Assembly (NCBI GenBank): GCA_937957685.1
Contig: CALGAO010000014.1
Location: forward strand, 1-47,920
Reading direction: 5' to 3'
From: an uncultured Paenibacillaceae bacterium
Lineage (GTDB): Bacteria; Bacillota; Bacilli; Paenibacillales; DA-C8
Length of the DNA stretch: 47,920 nucleotides
Part shown: positions 24,132 through 32,908 of the stretch, piece after piece
Layout of the letters: each line of letters starts with the position of its first letter
How positions within the stretch are numbered: position 1 is the stretch's first letter
Program-made: the position numbers and the translations under genes
The notes under the pieces: generated by a model
Told to the model about the DNA's origin: nothing
Seen by the model: the letters and a program-made list of their open reading frames with translations, nothing else
Databases searched by the model: none

Positions 24132-27100
24132 ATGAAAAGCAAATGGACCTACCATCCTCCTGCCAACGGCTATCCCGAGTGGGACCGCAACCCCGACATT
24201 TTCGAGCTCAATCGTCTGGAAGCGCATGCATCCCTGACTCCTTATGAAACGGTCGAGGAGGCGCTGGCCGGAGGAAGATGGCAATCCCGCCGCTTCCTGA
24301 GCTTAAACGGCAAGTGGCGCTTCGCCTTCGCGCCGAACCCGGACAGCCGGATCGCGGATTTCTTCCGCGACGACTACGACGCCAGCGGCTGGGCGGAAAT
24401 CGAGGTGCCAGGGCACTGGCAGCTGCAGGGCTATGACTATCCGCAGTATACGAATGTCCGTTATCCCTGGTCTGGACGCGAGTCGATCGAGCCGCCGCGC
24501 GCACCGACCGTGTACAATCCCGTTGGTTCCTACATCAGAGAATTTGAGGTGCCGGACAGCTGGCGCGGTGAGCCGGTGTTCATCAGCTTCCAGGGAGTGG
24601 AGTCGGCCTTCTATGTATGGCTGAACGGCGAGTTCGTCGGGTACAGCGAAGACTCGTTCACGCCGGCGGAGTTCGATCTGACGCCTTACCTTCGCGACGG
24701 CGTGAACCGGCTGGCGGTGGAGGTGTACCGCTGGTGCGACGGCAGCTGGCTGGAGGATCAGGATTTCTGGCGGCTGTCCGGGATCTTCCGCGATGTGTTC
24801 CTCTATTCGCGAGCGCCGGTGCATCTCTACGATGCGAAGATTGTGCCGGAGCTGGACGACTCGCTTGCCAGCGGCCAGGTGACGATCGGCGCCAGACTGC
24901 TCAACTACAGCGGTGGAGCCGGCCGCGAGATCACCGTGCATGCCGCGCTGTACGACAGTGAGCGCCAGCGGGTGACAGGCGCTGAGGCAAGGGCGACCGT
25001 ATGTCTGGACGGGTCGGACGTTCACGAGCTGAGCCTGTCATTCGCGGTGGCGAATCCCGCGCTGTGGAGCGCCGAAGAGCCGAACCTGTATGCCTGCGTG
25101 CTGACGGTGAAGGCGGACAGCGGCGAGACGCTGGAGGTGATCGCCGAACGGATCGGCTTCCGCCGGTTCGAGCTGAAGGACGGACTCATGCTGCTGAACG
25201 GCAAGCGCATCGTCTTCAGAGGCGTCAACCGGCATGAGTTCAACTGCCGCACGGGTCGGGCGATCAGCCTGCAGGATATGGAGCGGGACATCCGCCTGAT
25301 GAAGGCCTTCAACATCAATGCCGTTCGCACCTCCCATTATCCGAATCATCCGCACTGGTATGATCTGTGCGATCGGTACGGACTCTACGTGATCGACGAG
25401 ACGAATCTCGAGACGCATGGCCTTTGGCGATACGGGCAGCGGGAGCTGGGTGCAAGCGTGCCCGGCAGCAGGCCGGAGTGGACGGCCAATGTGCTTGATC
25501 GGGCGAAGTCCATGTACGAGAGGGACAAAAATCATCCGTCGATCCTCCTCTGGTCGCTTGGCAACGAATCCTTCGGCGGGGACAACTTCATCCGGATGCA
25601 CGATTATTTCCGAAGCGTGGACCCCTTGAGACTCGTCCATTATGAAGGGGTTTTCCACTGGCGGGAGAGCGAGGCGGCCTCGGATATCGAGAGCCAGATG
25701 TACACCCGGCCACAGCAGCTTGAGCAATTCGCCCTGAGCCATCCGCACAAGCCGATCATCCTGTGCGAATACAGCCATGCGATGGGCAACTCCTGCGGCG
25801 GCCTGCACAAGTATTGGGAGCTGTTCGACCGCATCCCGATCCTGCAGGGCGGGTTCATCTGGGACTGGATCGACCAGGCGATCCTGACCAGGACAGAGGA
25901 CGGCATCGAGTACCTGGCGTACGGCGGCGATTTCGGCGAATCCCCCCATGACGGCAATTTCTGCGGCAACGGTCTGATCTTCGCTGACCGCACCATCACG
26001 CCGAAGCTGTATGAGGTGAAGAAGTGCTACCAGAGCATCCGGTTCCGGATGGCGGACTGGGAGAGTCGGAGATGGATCATCCGCAATGATTATCTGTTCC
26101 TTCATCTGAACCGGTTCGCCCTGCGATGGGAGCTGATGCTGAACGGCGAGGTGAGCGAGCGCGGAGAGCTGGAGATCGACGCGGCTCCCGGGGAAGAATG
26201 CGCCGTGACCATTCCCTGTTCCTGTGCGGGCAGCTCGCCAGACGTGGAGGCGGTGCTGACCCTCAGCTGCGTGCTCAGGGAACGGGAAGACTGGGCGGAA
26301 GCGGGACACGAGGTCGCCTTCGAGCAGTTCGTCCTGCCGATGTCGCCCGGGGCTGTCAGCGTCCGCAGGGAGGAGCCATCCGCGGCGATCGCGGTTCGCG
26401 AGGAGCCGCAGGCGATCGTCATCGAGGGCGGCTCGGGCGACGGATTCCTGCTGCGTTTCGACCGCGCTTCAGGCGATCTTGTCTCCTGTGCGGTGCAAGG
26501 TCATGAGCTGCTGGCCAGCCCGATCGTGCCGAACTTCTGGCGGGCGATGACGGACAACGACCGCGGCAACCGGCTGCATGAACGGAGCAAGGTGTGGCGC
26601 GAGGCGGGAGCGAAGCGAAGGCTGGCGGCGATGAGCGTCGAACAGGAAGCGGGACGGGTGCGAGTGGCGACGGTCTATCGCTTGCCGGAAGCGGCAGACT
26701 CCCGGTGCTCCGTCATCTATGACATCCATGGCGATGGACGGATCGAGCTCGATTTCGTCCTGTCGCCGGGTCCTGACCTGCCTGAGCTGCCGGAGGTGGG
26801 GATCCTGTTCGAGATGGGCGGCGAGTATGAGCGCCTGTCCTGGTATGGCAAGGGACCGCATGAGTCGTACTGGGACCGTCAGACGGGGGCAAGGCTGGGC
26901 CTCCATAACGGTCTGGTGCGGGATCAGTTCGTGCCGTACCTGCGTCCGCAGGAATGCGGCAACAAGATGGAGGTGCGCCATGCGGAGATCAGCCACGCCG
27001 CTGGTCACGGCATCCGCATCCTTGGTCAGCCGAAGTTCGAATGGAATGTATTGCCTTACACGCCATGGGAGCTGGAGGAGCACGACCATGTCTACAAGCT

Positions 27101-27251
27101 GCCTGCTCCGGGCCGCAGGACGGTCGTGCGCGTCATCGCCCATCAATCCGGCGTTGGCGGCGACGACAGCTGGGGGGCCAGACCGCATCCGGAATACACG
27201 CTGCCGGCGAACCGGGATTACAGGTTGCGCGTCACCCTGCAAGGCTTCTGA
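24132..27251 (+). CDS. Beta-galactosidase, glycoside hydrolase family 2 (LacZ-like)
   Basis: A 1039-aa protein, the length of E. coli LacZ, with all five domains: the sugar-binding N-domain (SLNGKWRFAF, EVPGHWQLQGYDYPQYTNVRYPW), Ig-like domains, a TIM barrel, and the C-terminal beta-sandwich (NFWRAMTDNDRGN, SWYGKGPHESYWDR). The acid/base is E479 (SLGNES) and the nucleophile E546 (ILCEYSHAMGNS). No signal peptide, so it cleaves beta-galactosides in the cytoplasm. Beside GH95 and two arabinosidases it may trim galactose from xyloglucan or arabinogalactan side chains. A strong terminator follows. An AraC regulator is transcribed divergently. Confidence 0.94.
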   Translation: MKSKWTYHPPANGYPEWDRNPDIFELNRLEAHASLTPYETVEEALAGGRWQSRRFLSLNGKWRFAFAPNPDSRIADFFRDDYDASGWAEIEVPGHWQLQGYDYPQYTNVRYPWSGRESIEPPRAPTVYNPVGSYIREFEVPDSWRGEPVFISFQGVESAFYVWLNGEFVGYSEDSFTPAEFDLTPYLRDGVNRLAVEVYRWCDGSWLEDQDFWRLSGIFRDVFLYSRAPVHLYDAKIVPELDDSLASGQVTIGARLLNYSGGAGREITVHAALYDSERQRVTGAEARATVCLDGSDVHELSLSFAVANPALWSAEEPNLYACVLTVKADSGETLEVIAERIGFRRFELKDGLMLLNGKRIVFRGVNRHEFNCRTGRAISLQDMERDIRLMKAFNINAVRTSHYPNHPHWYDLCDRYGLYVIDETNLETHGLWRYGQRELGASVPGSRPEWTANVLDRAKSMYERDKNHPSILLWSLGNESFGGDNFIRMHDYFRSVDPLRLVHYEGVFHWRESEAASDIESQMYTRPQQLEQFALSHPHKPIILCEYSHAMGNSCGGLHKYWELFDRIPILQGGFIWDWIDQAILTRTEDGIEYLAYGGDFGESPHDGNFCGNGLIFADRTITPKLYEVKKCYQSIRFRMADWESRRWIIRNDYLFLHLNRFALRWELMLNGEVSERGELEIDAAPGEECAVTIPCSCAGSSPDVEAVLTLSCVLREREDWAEAGHEVAFEQFVLPMSPGAVSVRREEPSAAIAVREEPQAIVIEGGSGDGFLLRFDRASGDLVSCAVQGHELLASPIVPNFWRAMTDNDRGNRLHERSKVWREAGAKRRLAAMSVEQEAGRVRVATVYRLPEAADSRCSVIYDIHGDGRIELDFVLSPGPDLPELPEVGILFEMGGEYERLSWYGKGPHESYWDRQTGARLGLHNGLVRDQFVPYLRPQECGNKMEVRHAEISHAAGHGIRILGQPKFEWNVLPYTPWELEEHDHVYKLPAPGRRTVVRVIAHQSGVGGDDSWGARPHPEYTLPANRDYRLRVTLQGF

Positions 27252-27267
27252 GAGGTGGAACAGCACG

Positions 27268-27298
27268 AAAGGTTGGGAAATGAGCTTTCCCAACCTTT
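27268..27298. terminator. Terminator after the GH2 gene
   Basis: AAAGGTTGGGAAA (27268-27280), the loop TGAGC, TTTCCCAACCTTT (27286-27298): a perfect 13-bp stem followed by CTTCGTCC. The T-tail within the stem may work in both directions. Confidence 0.8.
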
Positions 27299-27427
27299 CT
27301 TCGTCCAGGGGACTTCCGCTGCACGATCGCCTTCACTCCATAAGCGGTGTCCCGAAAGTCCTTTGCCGGTCGTCAGCTGCTGCCGGGAGCTTCGTCGCGG
27401 CCTGAGGACAAGTGGAGCAACATCCGG

Positions 27428-28648
27428 CTACCTGCCGCCGGCGTCCGCTTCCTTCCCCGCAAGATGCCCGACCAGCGCCTTCCCCACCCAGATCGCGTTC
27501 AACAGCATCAGGATGGCGGAGAGGATGAACAGGCCGCGAATGCCGATCCATACCGACAGGAAGCCGCTGACCGTCGGTCCGATCAGATTGCCGAGGCTGA
27601 GGAAGGATTGATTGAAGCTGAAGGCGCGGCTGATCATCGTATCCGGGATCGCCCGGCGGATCAGGGCATTGACGGACGGCAGCAGGCCGCCGATGAACAG
27701 GCCCTGGAAGAAGCGGATGGCGAGCAGCTGCCAGATGTTCGTGACGAACGCCTGAGGGATGAAGGACAGTCCCGCGCAGATGAGCGAGAGCCTCAGCACC
27801 CTGTCCGAGCCGAACCGGTCACCGGCTCTGCCGAGGATCGGCGAGAACAGCACATTGGAGAAGCCGGTGACCGAGCTGACCAGGCCCGCATAGAAGGCGA
27901 GATTCGGGATCTGGCCGTGCATCTCCGCGATGAACACCGGCATGAGCGGCGATGTGCCGGAGAGCGCCAGTTGCGTGACCAGCGTGACAGTATACATCGC
28001 CAGCACGCCCCTGTAAGAGACGATCTGCCGGAACCCCTTCAGCACGGAGACGTTCGGCGCAGCCTTCGCCCTGCTCCTGTCGAACTTCTCCTTCACGACC
28101 AGCATGGACAGGATCGTCGCGGTCAGGAGCAGGAAGCCGGTGATGAAGAAGATGACGCGGAAGCCGAACCAGTCCGCCAGCAGGCCTCCGATGAACGGGC
28201 CGATGACCGAGCCGGATACGGCGCCGGACTGCAGGGTGCCCATGGCGAAGCCGCTTTTGTCCTTCGGGGTCGAGGCGGCGACCAGCGCATTGGCGGCCGG
28301 GACGAAGCCGGACACCGTGCCGTTCAGCATGCGGAGCAGCAGGAGGTGCCAGACATTGGTCGCCGTCCCCATCAGGATGATGACGATCGACATGCCGAAG
28401 CCCGAGCGCAGCAGCATGATCTTCCGACCGTAGCGGTCCGACAGCTTGCCCCAGACGGGCTGGAAGATGAAGGCGGTGACGAAGTTGGCGGAGAAGATCA
28501 GCCCGGCCCAGACCGAGACTTCCTTCGGATCGGTCACACCCAGTTCCTGGACATACAACGAGATAAAGGGGATGATCATGGACATGCCGGCAAGCGTCAG
28601 GAATGTCCCCACCCACAGTACAGCCAGATTGATTTTCCAACGTTCCAT
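27428..28648 (-). CDS. MFS transporter (DHA1-type drug efflux)
   Basis: A 406-aa, 12-helix major facilitator protein. Motif A (GKLSDRYGRKIMLLRSG), an RMLNGTVSGFVPAANALVA segment and SGSVIGPFIGGLLADWFGFR (motif C-like) mark the drug:H+ antiporter-1 branch. Likely an exporter of small toxic compounds; the substrate is unknown. Read on the minus strand, it is convergent with the GH2 gene and shares the region of the 27.3-kb terminator. Its own promoter lies in the divergent region with the LacI-like sensor gene, where a minus-strand TATAAT occurs at 28746-28741. Confidence 0.88.
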   Translation of the reverse strand: MERWKINLAVLWVGTFLTLAGMSMIIPFISLYVQELGVTDPKEVSVWAGLIFSANFVTAFIFQPVWGKLSDRYGRKIMLLRSGFGMSIVIILMGTATNVWHLLLLRMLNGTVSGFVPAANALVAASTPKDKSGFAMGTLQSGAVSGSVIGPFIGGLLADWFGFRVIFFITGFLLLTATILSMLVVKEKFDRSRAKAAPNVSVLKGFRQIVSYRGVLAMYTVTLVTQLALSGTSPLMPVFIAEMHGQIPNLAFYAGLVSSVTGFSNVLFSPILGRAGDRFGSDRVLRLSLICAGLSFIPQAFVTNIWQLLAIRFFQGLFIGGLLPSVNALIRRAIPDTMISRAFSFNQSFLSLGNLIGPTVSGFLSVWIGIRGLFILSAILMLLNAIWVGKALVGHLAGKEADAGGR

Positions 28649-28759
28649 GGCGCATCTTTCTTTCTTGTCGGATGATGGCGAGATTCACGTCAGCACGCAG
28701 CAAGGACACAGCAGCATGATGATGCCAGTCAGTATTTCATTATTATACCACATGAACAA

Positions 28760-28787
28760 ATTGAATATTGCCGCGAATCATGTACAA
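28760..28787 (+). promoter_or_regulatory. Promoter of the LacI-like sensor gene
   Basis: TTGAAT (28760-28765), a 16-nt spacer and TACAAT (28782-28787). Downstream of the start site, CGAAACGTTCG (28805-28815) has CGAA/TTCG arms around a 3-base centre, similar to the core of LacI-family operators; whether it is bound is unknown. Confidence 0.5.
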
Positions 28788-28834
28788 TGAATGTGACAAT
28801 AACGCGAAACGTTCGACATACGGAGGGGTCGGAA

Positions 28835-29659
28835 ATGAACGGCAGGACCAATCAGGTGGCCGTGCTCGTGAGCCACTTGGGCAATCCATTCGAGGCATCG
28901 CTCGTCTCCTACGTGGAATCGGCTCTGCAGCAGCGCGGCTACAGCATGATCCTGCAAACGTACAGACAGGAATCCGGGGAGAACTCCCTGCGGCCGCTCG
29001 CCGAGCGGGTGGACGGACTTCTGCTGATGGGGCAGACGCTGTCGGACCCGACGCTCGAGCACTTCCGCCAACAGGGCATCCCGATCGTCTCGCTCATGCA
29101 TCCTGCGTGGGAGAAGCATGGCATTCCCAGCGTCGACCTGAACTGGCTGCAGGCGATGCGCAAGACAATTGAATATCTGCAATCCCGCGGCCACCTGGAG
29201 ATCGGCTACATGACGAACGGCGATCCGGCTCACTATCACACCTATCGCTTCTCCGCATTCATCCGGGCGATGCAGATGTGCAAGGGGAGATTCGATCATT
29301 CGAACGTCCTCAATGGCGGCGGCACCTATCTGAAGGCGTACGATGCGATGGAACAGAGGATCGTGGGCGGCGAGTTGACATTCTCCGCGCTGATCTGCGC
29401 GAACGACCTGATGGCGATTGGCGCCATTGCCGCATGCCGCTATTATGGCATCGATATTCCCGGGAAACTCGCCATCATCGGCTGCGAAGATATCCTCATG
29501 TCCTCCGAGGTCTTCCCCCCGCTGACGACGATCCAGTATGACCGGGACAAGCTGAGCAGAGCGGCGGTTGATCTGCTGATGGCGAGGATCGACGGCGAGC
29601 AGGCCGATCCGCCAGCGCCGATGCTCGAAGGTTTCCTCGTTGTGCGCGCCTCGGGATGA
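28835..29659 (+). CDS. LacI/PBP1-like sugar-sensor protein lacking the DNA-binding domain
   Basis: A 274-aa protein that begins directly with the periplasmic-binding-protein-like core of LacI/GalR regulators (QVAVLVSHLGNPFEASLVSYVESALQQRGY, and later ALICANDLMAIGAIAACRYYGI and GCEDILMSSEVFPPLTTIQYDR). The N-terminal helix-turn-helix and hinge helix of about 60 residues are missing, and the upstream gap of 186 nt has no HTH-coding frame. No signal peptide is seen. It could be a partner or decoy sensor, or a degenerate repressor. ATG 28835 follows GGAGGGG. Ligand unknown. Confidence 0.75.
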   Translation: MNGRTNQVAVLVSHLGNPFEASLVSYVESALQQRGYSMILQTYRQESGENSLRPLAERVDGLLLMGQTLSDPTLEHFRQQGIPIVSLMHPAWEKHGIPSVDLNWLQAMRKTIEYLQSRGHLEIGYMTNGDPAHYHTYRFSAFIRAMQMCKGRFDHSNVLNGGGTYLKAYDAMEQRIVGGELTFSALICANDLMAIGAIAACRYYGIDIPGKLAIIGCEDILMSSEVFPPLTTIQYDRDKLSRAAVDLLMARIDGEQADPPAPMLEGFLVVRASG

Positions 29660-29768
29660 GAACAGGTTTCTCACCCAGCAATCTCCCGCTCAGGCTCCAC
29701 ATATTTGACGCTCCACGCGCTCATCTTATAACGGAAGCCCTAAACCCCAAGCACAAGGAGTGGATTCG

Positions 29769-30368
29769 ATGCCCTTTGGAGCGCATGAGACGATGGAGGT
29801 ACACGAGATCCTGAACGAGAAGATCAACATGATCAATCATCTGGGCTTGTATATGAACAGCTGTCAGGATCCGGAGCTGCGCGGCATGATCGATCGCCAT
29901 CTGCGTACAGCCCTTGAATCGTATGATCAGCTGGTGGCCTATACCCACGACTACTCGGCCGCCAGCAACCTGAATCAGCCATACGGCATGCCCTCGATAG
30001 CCCCCCAGCAAGTCGAGTACGGACTCCGCAATCCGGCATCGGTAGCCCCAGGCACACAGGGACAGCTGAACGATATTCAGATCGCTTCGGCCGTGCTGTG
30101 CGCGCACAAGAACTCAGCCAAAAATCACATGGCCGCCTCGCTGGAGATCGCTGACCCGAATATTCGCCAGATGTTGGTGAACGGTGCCGTTACGTGCAGC
30201 AATCAGGCTTATGAGGTGTTTCTGTTCATGAATGAGCGCGGCATCTACCAGGTGCCGAGAATGAACGATGACACGGCCAAAACCTTCCTTCATGCTTACC
30301 AGCCGGCACCTCAGCAGCAACAGGAGAACATGCAGCAGCCTGGTCAGCAGCAGGTTCATCTGTATTGA
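29769..30368 (+). CDS. Spore coat protein, CotF family
   Basis: A 199-aa CotF-type coat protein. The family regions appear twice: a helical N-part (EVHEILNEKINMINHLGLYMNSCQDPELRGMIDRHL) and a second with ASAVLCAHKNSAKNHMAASLEIADPNIRQMLVNGAVTCSNQAYEVFLFMNERG. The C-terminal tail is Gln/Pro-rich (APQQQQENMQQPGQQQ). It would be deposited in the spore coat under a late sporulation sigma factor. ATG 29769 is chosen: AAGGAG sits 8 nt upstream, whereas an in-frame GTG at 29760 overlaps that site. It points to an endospore-forming host. Confidence 0.85.
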   Translation: MPFGAHETMEVHEILNEKINMINHLGLYMNSCQDPELRGMIDRHLRTALESYDQLVAYTHDYSAASNLNQPYGMPSIAPQQVEYGLRNPASVAPGTQGQLNDIQIASAVLCAHKNSAKNHMAASLEIADPNIRQMLVNGAVTCSNQAYEVFLFMNERGIYQVPRMNDDTAKTFLHAYQPAPQQQQENMQQPGQQQVHLY

Positions 30369-30504
30369 TGTACTGATCGAGGGATCAGGCCAGGAACGTG
30401 GTCTGGCGAAGGGATGAAGCACCGGTTGGCACAAGCGATGGGCTGGCTCTTCGGAATGTCCCGGAGACGGGGATTCGAGGAGTCAGCCCCTTCTTTATCT
30501 CACG

Positions 30505-31698
30505 TCACATCGATTCAGGGTGGTTCTTCAAGTCATCGCGATATCGATCCCGGATCTGCATGATCTTCGGGAGCTGCTCCATGAAGGTGTCGACAATCTT
30601 CGGGTCAAAATGCTTGCCGCGCTCTTCCTTGAACAGATTCAGGATGCGTTCCAGCTCCCAGGCTTTCTTGTATACCCGATCGCTGGCCAGCGCATCGAAC
30701 ACATCGGCGATTGCGGTGATGCGTCCATAGATATGGATGTCCTCGCCGGCGAGTCCGTTCGGGTATCCGGTGCCGTTCCATTTTTCATGGTGTTGTGCGG
30801 CCACGATGGCAGCGGCTCTCAGGATGCGGCGGCGCGAATTTTTCAGCAGATTGTATCCGATGGTCGTATGGCTCTTCATGATCTCGTATTCTTCCGGCGT
30901 CAGCTTGCCCGGCTTCATCAGCACCTCGTCGGGGATCGCCACCTTGCCAATGTCGTGCATCGGAGAGGCGATGCGCAGCAGCTCCGCTTCCTCCTCCGGC
31001 ATGCCCAGGCCAAGGGCGATGATGTAGGAGTATTCGGCGACGCGCTTGACGTGGTTCCCGGTTTCCTTGGACCGGCTCTCGCCGATTTCCGCCATGCGGA
31101 AGATGATCTCCTTCTGGGTTTCCTCGATTTCGTGATGCAGCTGCACCGATTCCAGAGACTTTCCGGAATAGGATGCGGCAAGCGATATGTATTTGAGATC
31201 CTGTTCCGAGAACACCTGGTCCTCCGTCATCTTGTTGATCGCCTGGTAGGCGCCGAAGATCTCGTTGTCATTGTTGCGGAACGGCACGACGATGATCGCC
31301 TTCGTGCGGTAACCGGTCATCTGGTCAACCTTGAGCGCCCCTTCCCTGAGCACATCCCGAAATTCTTCGTTCGTGTAAGCATCATCGATAAAGATTGGTC
31401 GTTCGTGCCTGATCGCGTAGCCGACGAGCCCCTGCTCTGCAGACATCCGGATCTCTTCAAGGCCATGGGCGACCCGCGTCCACAGCTCCTTGCGCTCCTT
31501 GTCATACAGCCATATGGTGCAGCGATCAGCGACGATCATCTCTCGTCCCATATCGGCCATGTACATCAGAACCTTGTCCAGATCGTTCGTGTTGGCGATC
31601 TTGGCCGTGTAGTCGAAGATGATCTGCAACATCTGCTCGGGCGTCGGGTCTTTCTTGAAATTTTGCTTCAGGCCGTGTTCTTCTTCTTGCATCAGCAT
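30505..31698 (-). CDS. GAF and HD-GYP domain phosphodiesterase
   Basis: A 397-aa soluble protein: an N-terminal GAF sensor (LDKVLMYMADMGREMIVADRCTIWLYDKERKELWTR, about 45-190) and a C-terminal HD-GYP domain. The HD-GYP motif is complete: MHDIGKVAIPDEVLMKPGKL and HHEKWNGTGYPNGLAGEDI. HD-GYP enzymes hydrolyse cyclic di-GMP to GMP. The GAF domain probably binds a small ligand or nucleotide that tunes activity. GGAG lies 7 nt upstream of the minus-strand start. No partner diguanylate cyclase is in the window. Confidence 0.9.
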   Translation of the reverse strand: MLMQEEEHGLKQNFKKDPTPEQMLQIIFDYTAKIANTNDLDKVLMYMADMGREMIVADRCTIWLYDKERKELWTRVAHGLEEIRMSAEQGLVGYAIRHERPIFIDDAYTNEEFRDVLREGALKVDQMTGYRTKAIIVVPFRNNDNEIFGAYQAINKMTEDQVFSEQDLKYISLAASYSGKSLESVQLHHEIEETQKEIIFRMAEIGESRSKETGNHVKRVAEYSYIIALGLGMPEEEAELLRIASPMHDIGKVAIPDEVLMKPGKLTPEEYEIMKSHTTIGYNLLKNSRRRILRAAAIVAAQHHEKWNGTGYPNGLAGEDIHIYGRITAIADVFDALASDRVYKKAWELERILNLFKEERGKHFDPKIVDTFMEQLPKIMQIRDRYRDDLKNHPESM

Positions 31699-31792
31699 TC
31701 GTCACTCCGATCCGCTGCCAGGAATGGGTTGCAATGATTAACCTTTCAATAAATTATTCATCAAAAAATGTCAGTTTCCTGCAATTGATTGC

Positions 31793-31882
31793 AAAAAAGC
31801 TGTGTTTGTCTTCGTGATTGCTTATGCAAGGAACGGAGGACCACGCTGAGTCAGCAACAGCCGATTGAAACACAGCAAAAAA
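31793..31882. mobile_element. MITE-like element copy 2, internally deleted
   Basis: The core 31799-31876 (78 bp) begins GCTGTGTTT and ends AAACACAGC. Against copy 1 at 16297-16431, the left arm matches 24 of 28 bases, the right arm 22 of 28, and an inner block 18 of 20 (CAAGGAACGGAGGACCACGC here). About 57 bp of the copy 1 centre are missing. AAAAAA flanks both ends (31793-31798 and 31877-31882), a possible target duplication. It sits between the divergent HD-GYP and DUF92 genes. Confidence 0.65.
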
Positions 31883-31952
31883 GCTTCACATGCGGCGTTT
31901 TCATTTGCACTCGCTTTCTATACAATAATAAATGAGGACAAGAGGAAAATGG

Positions 31953-32804
31953 GTGATCAGACTGGATACGACGTTCTTCTTCCGAATCCTGATCGGTCTG
32001 GCAGGCAGCATCGCGATCGCGGGGACAGCCTTCTGGAAACATTCGTTGAGCCGGTCGGGGTTATTCGCAGCGGTGGTGCTCGGAACGCTGCTCTATGCGG
32101 TGAGCGATCTGATGTGGTTTGGCAGTCTGATCGCCTTTTTCGTCAGCTCAAGCCTGCTGTCCAGGGTGAAGAGGCGCCGCAAACTGGAGGCAGAAGAGCA
32201 CTATGAGAAGACCGGCGCAAGAGATGCCGGTCAAGTGGCCGCCAACGGCGGCGTTGCACTGATCGCGGCGATCGGCTATGCCCTGTATCCGGACAGCGCC
32301 TGGTGGTATGCTTATATCGGGGCATTGGCCGCGGTGAATGCCGATACCTGGGCAACCGAGCTTGGCGGTCTCAGCCGCAGTCAGCCGCGTTCGATCGTGA
32401 GCGGCAAGCTTGTCCAGCCGGGCACCTCCGGCGGCGTGACGATCGCCGGACTTGCGGCATCGCTGGCGGGCGGCTGCTTCATCGGCGCCGTGGCCTATGC
32501 GCTGTTCTGGTTGTCCGGAGGCGCGACATCCCAACCGGTCATCTCGCTCGCCGATATGCATCGAATGCTGTGGGCGGCAGGGGCAGCGGGGATCCTCGGC
32601 TCACTGATGGATTCATGGCTGGGAGCGACCGTGCAGGCCGGATACCGTTGCCATCGGTGCGGAAGGATCGTGGAGATGGAAGAGCATTGCGGCACGTCGG
32701 CAGATCATGTTAGAGGCATAAGGGGCATGCGCAACGACCAGGTGAATGCGCTGGCCAGCCTGGGAGGAGCTCTGACGGGGATGCTCGTGGGACTCGCCAT
32801 CTGA
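31953..32804 (+). CDS. DUF92 family membrane protein
   Basis: A 283-aa multi-pass protein with six or seven hydrophobic segments. The DUF92 signature is clear: AANGGVALIAAIGYAL, ALAAVNADTWATELGGLS, GTSGGVTIAGLAASLAGG and the zinc-ribbon-like tail GYRCHRCGRIVEMEEHCG, then RNDQVNALASLGGALTG. The family is universal in many lineages but its biochemistry is not established. The start GTG 31953 has AAGAGGA (31940-31946) 6 nt upstream. An earlier in-frame ATG at 31932 has no ribosome binding site. TACAAT at 31921-31926 may be the -10. Confidence 0.88.
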   Translation: MIRLDTTFFFRILIGLAGSIAIAGTAFWKHSLSRSGLFAAVVLGTLLYAVSDLMWFGSLIAFFVSSSLLSRVKRRRKLEAEEHYEKTGARDAGQVAANGGVALIAAIGYALYPDSAWWYAYIGALAAVNADTWATELGGLSRSQPRSIVSGKLVQPGTSGGVTIAGLAASLAGGCFIGAVAYALFWLSGGATSQPVISLADMHRMLWAAGAAGILGSLMDSWLGATVQAGYRCHRCGRIVEMEEHCGTSADHVRGIRGMRNDQVNALASLGGALTGMLVGLAI

Positions 32805-32908
32805 GACGCAGCACCGACGTGCTGTCCGCTGCTCCGGGACAAGGCAGAAGCATGTTGAGATGTGGTGAGGGACGATTAAGAAACACACAAGAGGAGTTGT
32901 AGACACAC

